A stretch of DNA of 64,000 bases from Sphaerochaeta halotolerans (GCF_003429665.1 NZ_QUWK01000006.1:62001-126000), one strand, 5' to 3'; positions 27,019 to 36,246 are shown, counted from the stretch's first letter. Program-made: numbers and translations. The notes: generated from the letters alone by a model not told the origin.

Positions 27019-27504
27019 ATGAATCTGATACTCTATAGTGCTACAGCACTTTTATTGATGCTTTCGTTTCTTAAGGACAAGGAGAAAACAAAGAATGCGC
27101 TCAAAAAAGCGTGGAAAGCGTTTGAAAACATTCTTCCCCAATTTCTTGTCGTGATTCTTTTGGTAAGCCTCCTCCTCAGCGTTCTCGACCGCGAGACCAT
27201 CGTGAAAATCATCGGCAAGGAATCAGGATTGACTGGGATTGTCTTGGCCGCTGTTGTAGGATCTATTACCCTGATACCCGGCTTTATAGCATTCCCCACT
27301 GCAGCATTACTGCTGGAGGGAGGAGCTGGGTACATGCAGATCGGGGTCTTCATATCAACACTGATGATGGTAGGTGTTGCAACCCTTCCTGTTGAGATAC
27401 AGTATTTTGGGAAACGCTTGGCACGCTACCGAAATACACTTGCCTTTATATTCTCATTCATTGTTGCCTACGTCATTGGAAAGGTTCTGGAGGTGGTGCT
27501 TTGA
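27019..27504 (+). CDS. half-size DUF318/YraQ-like permease, first subunit
   Basis: A 161-residue membrane protein with four or five helices. KIIGKESGLTGIVLAAVVGSI and IPGFIAFPTAALLLEGG are typical of the YraQ/UPF0718 permease family (ArsP-related). Full members are ~300-350 residues; here two half-size proteins are made from adjacent genes. ATG 27019 with GAGG upstream is used rather than the ATG at 26980, which falls in the promoter region. The transported substrate is unknown. Confidence 0.75.
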   Translation: MNLILYSATALLLMLSFLKDKEKTKNALKKAWKAFENILPQFLVVILLVSLLLSVLDRETIVKIIGKESGLTGIVLAAVVGSITLIPGFIAFPTAALLLEGGAGYMQIGVFISTLMMVGVATLPVEIQYFGKRLARYRNTLAFIFSFIVAYVIGKVLEVVL

Positions 27505-28034
27505 CAGCTATGGTGAAACGCTACAGTTCTTTCCTGCTTGTTCTTGTAATGCTTGGGGGTATCAGCCTATTCAACCAAGAACTGGGAAAAGGTGTATTCG
27601 ATATCACGATCATGCAGCTTAAGGAAATGCTACTGGTCATCCCCCCTATCTTCGTCTTGTTGGGCTTGCTTGATGTGTGGGTACCCAAACAGACAATGGT
27701 AAAATTCATGGGCAAAGGCAGTGGATTGAAGGGCATCCTACTCTCTCTGCTTATCGGTTCTGCTGCAGCAGGGCCTCTCTATGGGGCATTTCCAGTAGCG
27801 GCGGTGTTTATGAAAAAGGGAGTGACATTCCCCAACATCCTCATCTTCATCGGGGCATGGTCCACGACCAAGATACCTATGATTCTCTTTGAGTTCTCAG
27901 CTTTGGGTGCACCCTTTGCACTGACACGACTGCTTATCGACATCCCGGGTATCATCATCATCGCTTTCCTACTGCAAAAACTGATGGGCAGGGATGAGAT
28001 AGAGGCAATCTACGAGAAGGCAAGAGCACAGTAG
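27501..28034 (+). CDS. half-size DUF318/YraQ-like permease, second subunit
   Basis: A 177-residue membrane protein with about five helices. It repeats the family motif seen in the first subunit: FMGKGSGLKGILLSLLIGS and AGPLYGAFPVAAVFMKKG. The start is TTG 27501, overlapping the previous stop by 4 nt, with GGAGG 8 nt ahead. The two halves probably form one transporter. It converges with the Fnr-like regulator gene. Confidence 0.75.
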   Translation: MTAMVKRYSSFLLVLVMLGGISLFNQELGKGVFDITIMQLKEMLLVIPPIFVLLGLLDVWVPKQTMVKFMGKGSGLKGILLSLLIGSAAAGPLYGAFPVAAVFMKKGVTFPNILIFIGAWSTTKIPMILFEFSALGAPFALTRLLIDIPGIIIIAFLLQKLMGRDEIEAIYEKARAQ

Positions 28035-28041
28035 CAGACAC

Positions 28042-28755
28042 TCAGTCAACGAGGTATGAGAGGTCGGTGAGTTTTGCAAGGTCCAGAATTCGGATCACCC
28101 GATTCCCCACAGCAAGGATGATACCATCTTCCTCGAACTGTGTAAGCTTTCTGCTCAGCGTCTCTCGTGCAATCCCAAGATAGTTAGCAAGTCCCTCCCT
28201 ACTCAAGGGGAGGGTTATTTCCAGGAAATTCCCATTATAGTGACCATAGGATTCCTTGAACTCAAGCAGAAGGCTGGCAATTCGCATGTCTGCATTACGC
28301 CCTCCCATGCTCTGCATTGCATTTTCGAGTCGGCTCATCCGATTTGCCATGGCTTCGATGATCTCTATGGCAACCTGGCTGTGTTCAGCTAACAGGTTTT
28401 CAAAATTCGTCTTGCTCAGGGTGCAGACGGTGGTCGGTTCCAGAGCTTCCACTGTATAAGGAACCCGTTCCTCCGTGAAGAGAAACCTGGCACCAAAGTA
28501 GTCATTGACAGGAAAGATATAGAGGATCTGCTCTCTTCCGTCCGGTGTAATGCGATACGCCTTTGCACTCCCCTCCCTGATGACGGTAAATGCTGAAGCC
28601 TTCTCTCCCTCACGTACGATGATCTCCCCTTTCTTATAACGGTGGTGTTCCATCTCACTGGTAAGCGCGTGTACTGCATCACGTTGCAGAGAGGAGAAAA
28701 GTGGTACATTTCTTAGACAGAGATCATTGCTACAACCATCACATGCATCGGGCAC
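28042..28755 (-). CDS. Crp/Fnr-family regulator with a likely Fe-S oxygen sensor
   Basis: A 237-residue cytoplasmic transcription factor. Cys5, Cys8 and Cys13 near the N-terminus (C-x2-C-x4-C) plus Cys111 mirror the four [4Fe-4S] ligands of FNR. A cyclic-nucleotide-type beta barrel and dimer helix follow. The recognition helix reads ARETLSRKL, with R197-E198-x3-R202 as in Crp, which predicts TGTGA-type half-sites. The start is GTG 28755 with AGGAG 11 nt ahead. It is divergent from pflB, and a perfect TGTGATT dyad lies in the shared region, so it probably controls pfl and itself in response to oxygen or redox state. Confidence 0.85.
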   Translation of the reverse strand: MPDACDGCSNDLCLRNVPLFSSLQRDAVHALTSEMEHHRYKKGEIIVREGEKASAFTVIREGSAKAYRITPDGREQILYIFPVNDYFGARFLFTEERVPYTVEALEPTTVCTLSKTNFENLLAEHSQVAIEIIEAMANRMSRLENAMQSMGGRNADMRIASLLLEFKESYGHYNGNFLEITLPLSREGLANYLGIARETLSRKLTQFEEDGIILAVGNRVIRILDLAKLTDLSYLVD

Positions 28756-28787
28756 AGTATTTTTAACTCCTACTAAATTACTTGGTT

Positions 28788-28803
28788 TGTGATTTCAATC
28801 ACA
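28788..28803. promoter_or_regulatory. Crp/Fnr-type operator between the regulator and pflB
   Basis: TGTGATTTCAATCACA is a perfect dyad with 7-bp arms and a 2-nt centre. An extended -10 TGG-TATTTC at 28822-28830 would start transcription near 28837, placing the dyad centre at about -41.5, the class II activator position for pflB. Confidence 0.65.
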
Positions 28804-28875
28804 GAATAAAAACCGTCATCATGGTATTTCTATGCTATCTGAAGTATACGAAAACGTACAGAAAGGGGAAATACT

Positions 28876-31080
28876 ATGAGTGAAGATACATATTACGAAA
28901 TCAATACGAGAAAGTACATCACGGAGCACTACACTCCTTATGACGGAGATGACTCCTTCCTTGCAGGACCCACTGTACGGACAAAAAAATTGTGGGAAGA
29001 ACTCAAGGGACTTCTCGAGATTGAACGCCAACGAGGTGGCATGTATGACATTGACGAACATACCATCTCCACTATTATCAGTCACAAGGACGGATATATC
29101 AACCGAGATCTTGAGCAAATTGTAGGACTGCAGACGGATGAACCTCTCAAACGTGCCATCATGCCACTGGGAGGAATCAGGCTTGTGCACACTGAGTTGA
29201 AGGCATACAACCGTACCCTACCGGAATCCATCGATGAGGTGTTCAAGTATCGCAAGACACACAATGACGGAGTCTTTGACGTGTATACAGAACAGATGCG
29301 TAAAGTACGTCACAGTGGCATCATCACCGGGCTTCCGGATGCATATGGCAGAGGACGAATCATCGGCGACTATCGAAGAGTGCCTCTTTACGGAGTCGAT
29401 TATCTTATCAAGCAGAAACAGAGTGCCAAGGAAAACTACCTCTTTGATGCAATGAATGAGGAGGTAATCCGCGACCGTGAAGAGCTCAGCGAACAAATCC
29501 GCAGCCTCATGGAGCTGGGGGAAATGGCAGCCATCTATGGGTATGATATCTCAAAACCTGCAACTGATACAAAGGAAGCCATCCAGTGGTTGTACTTTGC
29601 ATTCCTTGCAGCAACCAAGGAACAAAACGGTGCTGCAATGAGTCTCGGAAGGGTTTCAACCTTCCTAGACATCTACGCAGAGGAAGATCTGAAGAAAGGC
29701 CGTTTCAGTGAAGCAGAAATCCAGGAGTTGGTAGATCATTTCATCATGAAGCTCCGCATAATCCGATTCCTCAGGACCCCCTCCTATGATGAGCTGTTCA
29801 GTGGAGATCCCACCTGGGTAACTGAATCCATCGGTGGCGTCACTCATGATGGCCGACATCTGGTTACCAAGATGAGCTACCGCTTCCTGCACAGTCTGAC
29901 CAATCTCGGGCCTGCACCAGAGCCAAACCTCACAGTGTTGTGGAGTAATCGCTTACCAGAGTCCTTCAAAAAATTCTGTGCGGGCATCTCCATAAAGACC
30001 TCTTCAATCCAATATGAGAACGATGACCTCATGCGTAAGGATTATGGTGACGACTATGGAATTGCCTGCTGTGTCTCAGCCATGAAACTGGGGAAACAGA
30101 TGCAGTTCTTTGGCGCACGGGTCAATCTGGCAAAAACCTTGCTCTATGCAATCAACGGAGGAAGAGACGAGAAGAGCGGAGAGCAAATCGGCCCTAAATT
30201 GGCCCCGCTCACCGATGAAGTCCTTGACTACGATACCGTCATGGATCGGTATGAGGCAATGAGCAGCTGGCTTGCAAAACTGTACATAGACACCTTGAAT
30301 GTCATCCACTACATGCATGACAAATACAGCTATGAACGTCTCGAGATGGCCTTGCACGACACCCAGGTCATGCGCACCATGGCAGGAGGCATTGCAGGAT
30401 TGAGTGTTGTCGCAGACAGTCTTTCTGCCATCAAGTTTGCAAAGGTAAAGCCCATCCGGGATGAGAGGGGCCTGGTGGTGGATTTTGAAATCGAAGGAGA
30501 CTTCCCCACCTACGGAAACAACGACGAGCAAGTAGATTCCATCGCCAGGGACCTGGTAAGAGGCTTCATCACAAAGATGAGGAGACACACGACGTACAGA
30601 AAAAGTATCCCCACCCTCTCCATACTTACCATCACCAGCAATGTGGTCTATGGGAAGAAGACAGGAAGCACCCCAGACGGGAGAAAGGCAGGAGAACCCT
30701 TCGCACCGGGAGCAAACCCGATGCATGGACGGGACAAAAAAGGGAGTATAGCAAGCATGAAGAGTGTGGCAAAGCTCTCCTATGAAGATGCGCAGGACGG
30801 AATTAGCTACACATTCTCGATCATTCCACAGACCCTTGGAAAAGACAAGCAGATACAGATTGCAAATCTGGTCACATTGCTTGATGGATATTTTATCGAG
30901 GGAGGGCACCATATCAATGTGAATGTCATGGAAAAGGAGACGTTACTCGATGCTATGGACCATCCAGAGAAATATCCCCAGCTAACCATCAGGGTAAGTG
31001 GATATGCAGTGAATTTCATCAAGCTCACCCGTGAACAACAGCTTGATGTCATCAACCGCACCTTCCATGGAAGCCTATAA
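28876..31080 (+). CDS. pflB: formate C-acetyltransferase (pyruvate formate-lyase)
   Basis: A 734-residue glycyl-radical enzyme that splits pyruvate with CoA into acetyl-CoA and formate in anaerobic fermentation. The adjacent catalytic cysteines are Cys398-Cys399 (IACCVSAM). The radical glycine is near residue 709 in RVSGYAVNF. The AAAGGGG site precedes ATG 28876. pflA follows 10 nt downstream in the same operon, and the upstream dyad suggests anaerobic activation by the Fnr-like protein. Confidence 0.97.
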   Translation: MSEDTYYEINTRKYITEHYTPYDGDDSFLAGPTVRTKKLWEELKGLLEIERQRGGMYDIDEHTISTIISHKDGYINRDLEQIVGLQTDEPLKRAIMPLGGIRLVHTELKAYNRTLPESIDEVFKYRKTHNDGVFDVYTEQMRKVRHSGIITGLPDAYGRGRIIGDYRRVPLYGVDYLIKQKQSAKENYLFDAMNEEVIRDREELSEQIRSLMELGEMAAIYGYDISKPATDTKEAIQWLYFAFLAATKEQNGAAMSLGRVSTFLDIYAEEDLKKGRFSEAEIQELVDHFIMKLRIIRFLRTPSYDELFSGDPTWVTESIGGVTHDGRHLVTKMSYRFLHSLTNLGPAPEPNLTVLWSNRLPESFKKFCAGISIKTSSIQYENDDLMRKDYGDDYGIACCVSAMKLGKQMQFFGARVNLAKTLLYAINGGRDEKSGEQIGPKLAPLTDEVLDYDTVMDRYEAMSSWLAKLYIDTLNVIHYMHDKYSYERLEMALHDTQVMRTMAGGIAGLSVVADSLSAIKFAKVKPIRDERGLVVDFEIEGDFPTYGNNDEQVDSIARDLVRGFITKMRRHTTYRKSIPTLSILTITSNVVYGKKTGSTPDGRKAGEPFAPGANPMHGRDKKGSIASMKSVAKLSYEDAQDGISYTFSIIPQTLGKDKQIQIANLVTLLDGYFIEGGHHINVNVMEKETLLDAMDHPEKYPQLTIRVSGYAVNFIKLTREQQLDVINRTFHGSL

Positions 31081-31090
31081 GGAGTCAACT

Positions 31091-31858
31091 ATGAGCATAC
31101 AGGGAAATATACACAGTGTTGAGAGCTTCGGAACGCTGGACGGACCAGGGCTCAGGTATGTTGTATTTTTGCAGGGATGCTCCCTGCGTTGCCGCTACTG
31201 CCACAACCCAGATACGTGGAATATGAAGGGAGGAACTCTTCAGAGTGTTGATGAAGTGGTGGATGATATCCTCAGCTACAAGAACTTCATCAAAAACGGA
31301 GGAGTGACCCTCAGTGGAGGGGAGCCTCTGAGGCAACCAGCGTTCTCCCTGGAGCTCATAAACCGATTGAAACAAGCGGGAATCCACACTGCGCTGGATA
31401 CTGCAGGAAGCGTTCCTTTGGAAATCTCAAGGCCGGTACTGGATGCAGTGGATATGGTCTTGCTCGATATCAAGAGCCTGGATGACAAACTCTGCTTCAG
31501 TCTAACCGGTATGGGAAACGCAAATACCCTGGCAACACTCTCCTATCTACAGAACATCAACAAGAGGGTCTGGTTACGCCATGTACTGGTTCCTTCTTGG
31601 ACATTGGAAGAGAAAAAACTGGAAGACCTAGCCTCCTTCCTCTCCTCTTTCAGTTGCATTGAGCAGGTGGAGTTGCTTCCCTACCATCGCATGGGACAGT
31701 ACAAATGGGAACAGTTGCATCTTGCCTACTCACTGTCAGATGTGAAAGAGCCTACCAGAGAAGAGCTCACCATGGCTCGCTCCATTTTCGAGAAACAGGG
31801 GCTTTCGGTTCTGATGACATCCTACAAAGAGGAGCAGTCACGGAATAAGGCTGGCTAG
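31091..31858 (+). CDS. pflA: pyruvate formate-lyase activating enzyme
   Basis: A 255-residue radical SAM enzyme that installs the glycyl radical on PflB. The cluster motif is CSLRCRYC (C-x3-C-x2-C). GGVTLSGGEPL and the DTAGS region match the SAM-binding parts. ATG 31091 with AAGGAG 8 nt upstream is used; the longer frame from 31031 runs inside pflB. A palindromic repeat starts 3 nt after the stop. Confidence 0.96.
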   Translation: MSIQGNIHSVESFGTLDGPGLRYVVFLQGCSLRCRYCHNPDTWNMKGGTLQSVDEVVDDILSYKNFIKNGGVTLSGGEPLRQPAFSLELINRLKQAGIHTALDTAGSVPLEISRPVLDAVDMVLLDIKSLDDKLCFSLTGMGNANTLATLSYLQNINKRVWLRHVLVPSWTLEEKKLEDLASFLSSFSCIEQVELLPYHRMGQYKWEQLHLAYSLSDVKEPTREELTMARSIFEKQGLSVLMTSYKEEQSRNKAG

Positions 31859-31860
31859 AC

Positions 31861-31912
31861 AATGAAAGGTATCAATACCTCAGGGCAAGCCCTGGACTCA
31901 GGAGGCGTTGCC
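31861..31912. repeat. 52-bp multi-palindromic repeat, copy 1
   Basis: It consists of three successive short hairpins: GGTAT-ca-ATACC, CAGGGC-aa-GCCCTG and AGGC-gtt-GCCT (extended to GGAGGC/GCCTCC). The same sequence with few changes is at 37557-37608. In this copy all three stems are intact. More dyads follow (CCCC/GGGG at about 31922-31937; GGAAGGCA/TGCCTTCC at 32024-32051), so the unit may once have been longer. It may also terminate the pfl operon. Subterminal hairpins without inverted ends recall IS200/IS605-derived non-autonomous elements. Confidence 0.7.
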
Positions 31913-32074
31913 TCCTTTTCCGCCCCAAGGGACGGGGTATCTCACCTTGCTTTCCCGGCACTCGCTCCAGAAAGGAACCTTCCTGCTGATCCCTTTCCTC
32001 TCGCTCCGTTGGGGAATAAAACAGGAAGGCAACCCAACAGGAGTGCCTTCCCAACGAAAACGAATCATCTACTA

Positions 32075-32447
32075 TCAACGCTCTTTCTGGGGAACCAGAA
32101 AGAGTTGTTCCCTATCATATCCCTGTTCTTCGGCAATAGCCTTCAAGGTTGCAAGCGTAGTATCACTCACCTTGGGGTACGGGAGAGAAACCAGAGCCCA
32201 CGGGTATTCCGCTTCAGCCAATCCAAATACAAGATAGTCGGAGGTAAAGAGTCCGAAAAACCTGACTTTCAAATGACTAAGAGAATAGCCAGCTTTTGCC
32301 GCAACCAGGATCTTTTCAAAGCAGTGTTGGGAGCAATCAACTACATACCAATCTCCTAGATAGCGTTCGAGATCAAGGGAGTTACCCTATCCAAAGGAGG
32401 AGCATTGCAAGCATACCGCCCAAGGAAAGCAAGCCATTCCGTTTCAT
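32075..32447 (-). pseudogene. blc: bacterial lipocalin (Blc) pseudogene
   Basis: A GGAAGG site and ATG (32447) start a signal-peptide-like segment (MKRNGLLSLGGMLAMLLLW) that hits TAA in the frame. A second frame resumes with LDLERYLGDWYVVD, the lipocalin GxW motif. It continues through KVRFFGLFTSDYLVFGL and ends DREQLFLVPQKER, the family C-terminus. Compared with intact Blc, about 40 residues are missing after YSLS and about 10 after ALVS. A frameshift plus two deletions mean it is dead. Blc is an outer-membrane lipoprotein that binds lipids. Confidence 0.85.
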
Positions 32448-32924
32448 TCATTGCCTTCCCTGTTCCCGCTCATTGCGGGACTTCTTTAGTTGTGAGAGCG
32501 TCTCATCCAGCATTTCTTTAAGTACTTGATATCTTCTCCCCTGTTCACTTTTGTCATCGGAAAGCAAGCAGGAAGCAATATGATCTGGAACGGAGACAGC
32601 CTTCTGTTCCAGCTCCCTTCCCTTCTCAGTAAGTTGAACCATCACAGTTCGCTCATCACTTGGAAGACGATGTCTCTCGATCATACCGGAGGTTTCCAGC
32701 CTTTTTAGGAGAGGACTCATTGTTCCTGTGTCGAGACTGAGCGCCGTACAGAGTTCACCTACCGTTCCTTCCTCGTGTTCCCAGAGATAGAGCATGGTGA
32801 TGTACTGGGAATAGGTGAGACCCAGATGAGTAAGCAAAGGACGATACGCAGCCATCAATTCCCGCTCCAAGGCATAGAAACGAAAACAAAGCTGGTTCGA
32901 AAGCAGCAGTTGTGGATAAGCCAT
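32448..32924 (-). CDS. MarR/OhrR-family peroxide-responsive regulator
   Basis: A 158-residue winged-helix regulator. The N-terminal LLLSNQLCF places a cysteine (Cys13) where OhrR carries its peroxide-sensing cysteine. The DNA-binding core reads GTVGELCTALSLDTGTMSPLLKRLE, with wing RLPSDERTV. The ATG overlaps the gpx stop by one base (TGATG), so it is translated with the peroxidase. Its likely role is repression of its own operon until oxidised by organic peroxide. Confidence 0.87.
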   Translation of the reverse strand: MAYPQLLLSNQLCFRFYALERELMAAYRPLLTHLGLTYSQYITMLYLWEHEEGTVGELCTALSLDTGTMSPLLKRLETSGMIERHRLPSDERTVMVQLTEKGRELEQKAVSVPDHIASCLLSDDKSEQGRRYQVLKEMLDETLSQLKKSRNEREQGRQ

Positions 32925-33400
32925 CACAGCACCTCCTCTAGTTTCGGGATGATGGTAAGGGGAGAATCTTTAGGGGCATACCGATGTACCGTTACCCCAT
33001 CCTTCTCCACCAAAAACTTGGTGAAGTTCCATTTTACTGTCCCACCAAAAGCTCCTGGAGCTTGTTTTTTCAGCCAAGTAAAGAGGGGGTGGGCTTCCTT
33101 TCCATTAACATTGATCTTACTCATCAGAGGAAAGGTCACACCATAATTGAGGGTACAGAATGCTTGGATGTCTGCATCACTACCCGGCTCTTGATGAGCA
33201 AATTGGTCACAAGGAAACCCGATCACTACAAGTGATCGGTCCTTGTACTGTTGATGAAGTTTCTCGAGCTCTTCATACTGAGGGGTAAACCCACACTTAC
33301 TTGCGGTGTTCACAATCAGCAGGGTCTTCCCCTTCAGTTGGGAAAAGTCAAACTCACTCTGATCATTCTTCACGGCTTTGAAATCGTATACTGTAGCCAT
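32924..33400 (-). CDS. glutathione peroxidase family thiol peroxidase
   Basis: A 158-residue Gpx-fold peroxidase. The peroxidatic Cys36 is in NTASKCGFTPQY. The resolving/second motif GFPCDQF and the WNFTKF tryptophan complete the active site. In bacteria without glutathione such enzymes usually use thioredoxin. It has cysteine, not selenocysteine. It is first in a two-gene operon with the OhrR-like regulator, behind a consensus promoter. Confidence 0.92.
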   Translation of the reverse strand: MATVYDFKAVKNDQSEFDFSQLKGKTLLIVNTASKCGFTPQYEELEKLHQQYKDRSLVVIGFPCDQFAHQEPGSDADIQAFCTLNYGVTFPLMSKINVNGKEAHPLFTWLKKQAPGAFGGTVKWNFTKFLVEKDGVTVHRYAPKDSPLTIIPKLEEVL

Positions 33401-33430
33401 AGACTCGTTTCTCCTAATTAAGTTGGATAC

Positions 33431-33459
33431 AATATAACTGAAGCCTATATAAATGTCAA
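33431..33459 (-). promoter_or_regulatory. consensus promoter of gpx-marR
   Basis: Read on the minus strand: TTGACA (33459-33454), 17 nt, TATATT (33436-33431). The spacer carries an imperfect ATATAG...TTATAT dyad that could be the regulator's operator. The -35 overlaps the stop codon of the aldo/keto reductase gene. Confidence 0.65.
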
Positions 33460-34481
33460 TTGTTGCTGGACTCTGCCCAAAGATTTATATTTCCTTCCTT
33501 TGCAAAGGAATCAATCCGTTTAAGTTCTTCATCACTAAATTCCAGATTATTCAAAGTTTCTACATTTTCCTTGATTTGTTCAGGAGAACTGGCGCCGATA
33601 AGTACACTGGTAATCTCTTTGCGTCTCATACACCAAGCAAGTGCCATCTGGGCAAGGCTTTGTCCACGCTCCTGAGCGATAGCGTTGAGAGATTTGATAT
33701 TATCAAGATTTTCCTTGGTCAACATCTGCTGGCTGAGAGAACTACCTTTTCGAGCCGCTCTGCTATCTTCGGGAATGTCTCCCAAGTACTTGTCGGTAAG
33801 CATCCCCTGTGCAAGAGGAGAGAAACAAATGGCTCCGACTCCTAGCTCATCCAGTGTGGAAAGTAATGATTCCTCCACCCAACGGTTTAGCATCGAGTAG
33901 GATGGTTGATGGATCAGTAGCGGTACCCCCATATCCTTCAGGATGGCATGAGCTTCCCTTGTTTTTTCTGCGGAATAGGAAGAAATCCCGACATACAGGC
34001 ACTTGCCCATCTTATATGCAGAAGCGAGAGCTCCCATGGTCTCTTCAAGAGGGGTATCTGGGTCATACCGGTGACTATAGAAAATATCGACATATTCCAA
34101 ACCCATCCGCTTCAAGGAAGCATCAAGACTACTGAGGAGGTACTTCCTGCTCCCCCACTCCCCATAGGGACCTGGCCACATCAGATAGCCTGCTTTACTG
34201 GAGATGATCAGCTCATCCCGATGAGAGCGAAAATCCTGGGCAAACAGTTTACCAAAATTCAGCTCTGCTGACCCTGGAGGCGGCCCATAGTTGTTTGCCA
34301 GATCAAAATGCGTGATGCCAAGATCAAACGCAGTGTGTAGCATCTTTCTTGCATTGGAGAGGGACGTCTGGTCCCCAAAGTTGTGCCAGAGCCCCAAGGA
34401 GATGGCCGGTAACTGCAAACCGCTTTTTCCACAGCGGTTGTATTTCATGGAATCGTATCGTTCTGGTTTCGGTGTATACAT
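33456..34481 (-). CDS. aldo/keto reductase, YghZ-like
   Basis: A 341-residue NADPH-dependent reductase. The N-terminus (GLWHNFG, ITHFDLANNYGPPPGSAELNFG) is very close to YghZ, an L-glyceraldehyde 3-phosphate/methylglyoxal reductase. The catalytic Asp-Tyr-Lys-His set lies in this region and in ISSKAGYLM and FYSHRYD. ATG 34481 with GGAGG upstream matches the YghZ N-terminus. It probably detoxifies reactive aldehydes; the position next to a peroxide-defence operon fits a stress role. Confidence 0.92.
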   Translation of the reverse strand: MYTPKPERYDSMKYNRCGKSGLQLPAISLGLWHNFGDQTSLSNARKMLHTAFDLGITHFDLANNYGPPPGSAELNFGKLFAQDFRSHRDELIISSKAGYLMWPGPYGEWGSRKYLLSSLDASLKRMGLEYVDIFYSHRYDPDTPLEETMGALASAYKMGKCLYVGISSYSAEKTREAHAILKDMGVPLLIHQPSYSMLNRWVEESLLSTLDELGVGAICFSPLAQGMLTDKYLGDIPEDSRAARKGSSLSQQMLTKENLDNIKSLNAIAQERGQSLAQMALAWCMRRKEITSVLIGASSPEQIKENVETLNNLEFSDEELKRIDSFAKEGNINLWAESSNN

Positions 34482-34600
34482 ACATTCCTCCTACTTGTCT
34501 TATAGTATATCCGATATGGATGTAAATCTATATCCTTTTCTTTTGACGTATTAACTTCCTTACTCTACACTAAAGACTAACTGACAAAAGGGAGGCTTCT

Positions 34601-35362
34601 ATGAGTACACGTTCAAATAGCTTGGCTTTTATCGTTGCACTCACGTATATTGCAATGATTGCTGTAAATGCATTGGCGAATATACTTCCCATCGGTGGTA
34701 TGGGTACCGGTGAGGTTTCTGATTCGTACCCGAATCTGTTTGCACCGGCAGGTATCACATTTTCCATCTGGGGGGTCATCTATCTTTTGCTCGCATTGCA
34801 CACCATTTACCAGTTCAGGAAGGGAAATGAGCGTATCCAAATTATTTTTTCCATCTCAAGTGTGGTCAATATAGGTTGGCTTTTCTCCTGGCACTATCAG
34901 AAAATTGGACTTTCGCTGCTCTTAATGCTCGTACTCTTAGTGTGCTTGATTAGAATCAATGATTTGATTGACCTAAAATCCATGGACAGACAATCCTACT
35001 GGGCACTCACGGTACCTTTCTCGGTCTATCTGGGTTGGATAACCGTAGCAACGATTGCAAATGTCACCACCTTCCTTGTCTCGATTGGTTGGTCTGGTTG
35101 GGGAATCAGTGAAATGACTTGGACAGCAATCGTCCTTGTCGTGGGTATTCTAATTGCTCTTTCCTGGGCATTCCGTCGGCGTGAACCAGCCTACTTGCTC
35201 ACCTTGATCTGGGCATACACCGGTATATTGATCAAACACACCTCCCAGGAAGGATTCAACGGCAACTATCCATTGATCTTGGTTGTTGTAGCGATTGGGC
35301 TTACTGCGTTTAGCATCTCGTTTGGTGTGTTAATCCTGCAAAAAAAACAACCTTCTGCATGA
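34601..35362 (+). CDS. TspO/MBR-related (tryptophan-rich) membrane protein
   Basis: A 253-residue integral membrane protein with seven or so helices. NLFAPAGITFSIWGVIYLLL and a Trp-rich later part (WLFSWHY, GWSGWGISEMTW) place it in the extended TspO-related family. TspO binds porphyrins or sterols; the longer relatives are uncharacterised. AGGGAGG precedes ATG 34601. It is divergent from the aldo/keto reductase and apparently alone. Confidence 0.75.
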   Translation: MSTRSNSLAFIVALTYIAMIAVNALANILPIGGMGTGEVSDSYPNLFAPAGITFSIWGVIYLLLALHTIYQFRKGNERIQIIFSISSVVNIGWLFSWHYQKIGLSLLLMLVLLVCLIRINDLIDLKSMDRQSYWALTVPFSVYLGWITVATIANVTTFLVSIGWSGWGISEMTWTAIVLVVGILIALSWAFRRREPAYLLTLIWAYTGILIKHTSQEGFNGNYPLILVVVAIGLTAFSISFGVLILQKKQPSA

Positions 35363-35634
35363 TGCAGAGCAAGGATGGAGGGCAATGCTCCTGAACTTTG
35401 GAGATAATGCTGTTTTTCTGTCTATGATGAAGGGGAAGGCTCGGAAAGTGTCAACAAAACAGTGTACTTCCTCTTCTGACGCTCGAGAAAAATTTACGAT
35501 AAGGATCTTTCTTGTTTCTACCTGTATGGCCAATGGGAGACTTTCCCTCATGCTCCAGTATTTGGGCATATACGCATAAAACTCAAATTGCAGTAGCACT
35601 AAAAGAAACCTGAGGTCGACCCACAAGTGGATAC
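35363..35634. other. 272-bp gap without a recognisable gene
   Basis: Both strands hold short open frames, but none has a ribosome-binding site or family resemblance. A CTGCAT-g-ATGCAG dyad near 35353 lacks a T run. Confidence 0.4.
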
Positions 35635-36246
35635 TCAGCCCCTTATAGAGGCGAAACCACCTGCTCGAGGGGTAGTCTTATACCAGAGCGCCAAATCAAT
35701 GGCCCACTTTTTTCCCCCATCATACACATGTATCAAGCCAGAATCTGCATCCAACGCTACGATGGTAACCCAGTGCCAGGAGTCAAGATTCATGACATCT
35801 CCATGATGGAGATTGAGAAATGCAACCGGCTGATCTAAAGAAAGGCTTTCCTTGATAAAATTCAACACCTCCGGGAATGGAGGACGCGCCTCCTTTGCTT
35901 TGGGAAGAGAAAAGCCTACGACCTCCCCATTGATATGCTGTTCAGTAAGTGCTGAAGAAAGCCCCTTGGTAAACTGACTCACTAAATGAACTCCCATCAA
36001 GGTTGGAGTCACATGAGTCCAAAGCTGTTGCATCAAGGCAACCGCCTGGTCTTGAGCAGCTGCTGCTGGCTCTCCTTTATGCTTTCCAAGATTGTACAAC
36101 ACAAGATGGGTTGCAGTTGTTGGACCACATCCCGCCCGTCTCTGCCATGACAGGGGAAACCACTCTTGGTCAGCTCCATAATATAATGTATCTCCCGAAT
36201 GAATATGCAGATATTCGGGATGCTTGAGAGATAGTAACGATGACAT
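35635..36246 (-). CDS. C39-like cysteine peptidase-fold protein
   Basis: A 203-residue protein with a papain-like pattern: Cys40 in AGCGPTTATH and His in DSWHWVTIVALD, followed by an Asp. This is typical of C39-like/bacteriocin-processing-fold proteins of unknown substrate. It has no signal peptide or transporter domain. ATG 36246 behind AGGAGGAGT is preferred to the longer frame. It follows the rhodanese gene, whose end lies 15 nt inside the longer frame's start, in the same direction. Confidence 0.7.
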   Translation of the reverse strand: MSSLLSLKHPEYLHIHSGDTLYYGADQEWFPLSWQRRAGCGPTTATHLVLYNLGKHKGEPAAAAQDQAVALMQQLWTHVTPTLMGVHLVSQFTKGLSSALTEQHINGEVVGFSLPKAKEARPPFPEVLNFIKESLSLDQPVAFLNLHHGDVMNLDSWHWVTIVALDADSGLIHVYDGGKKWAIDLALWYKTTPRAGGFASIRG

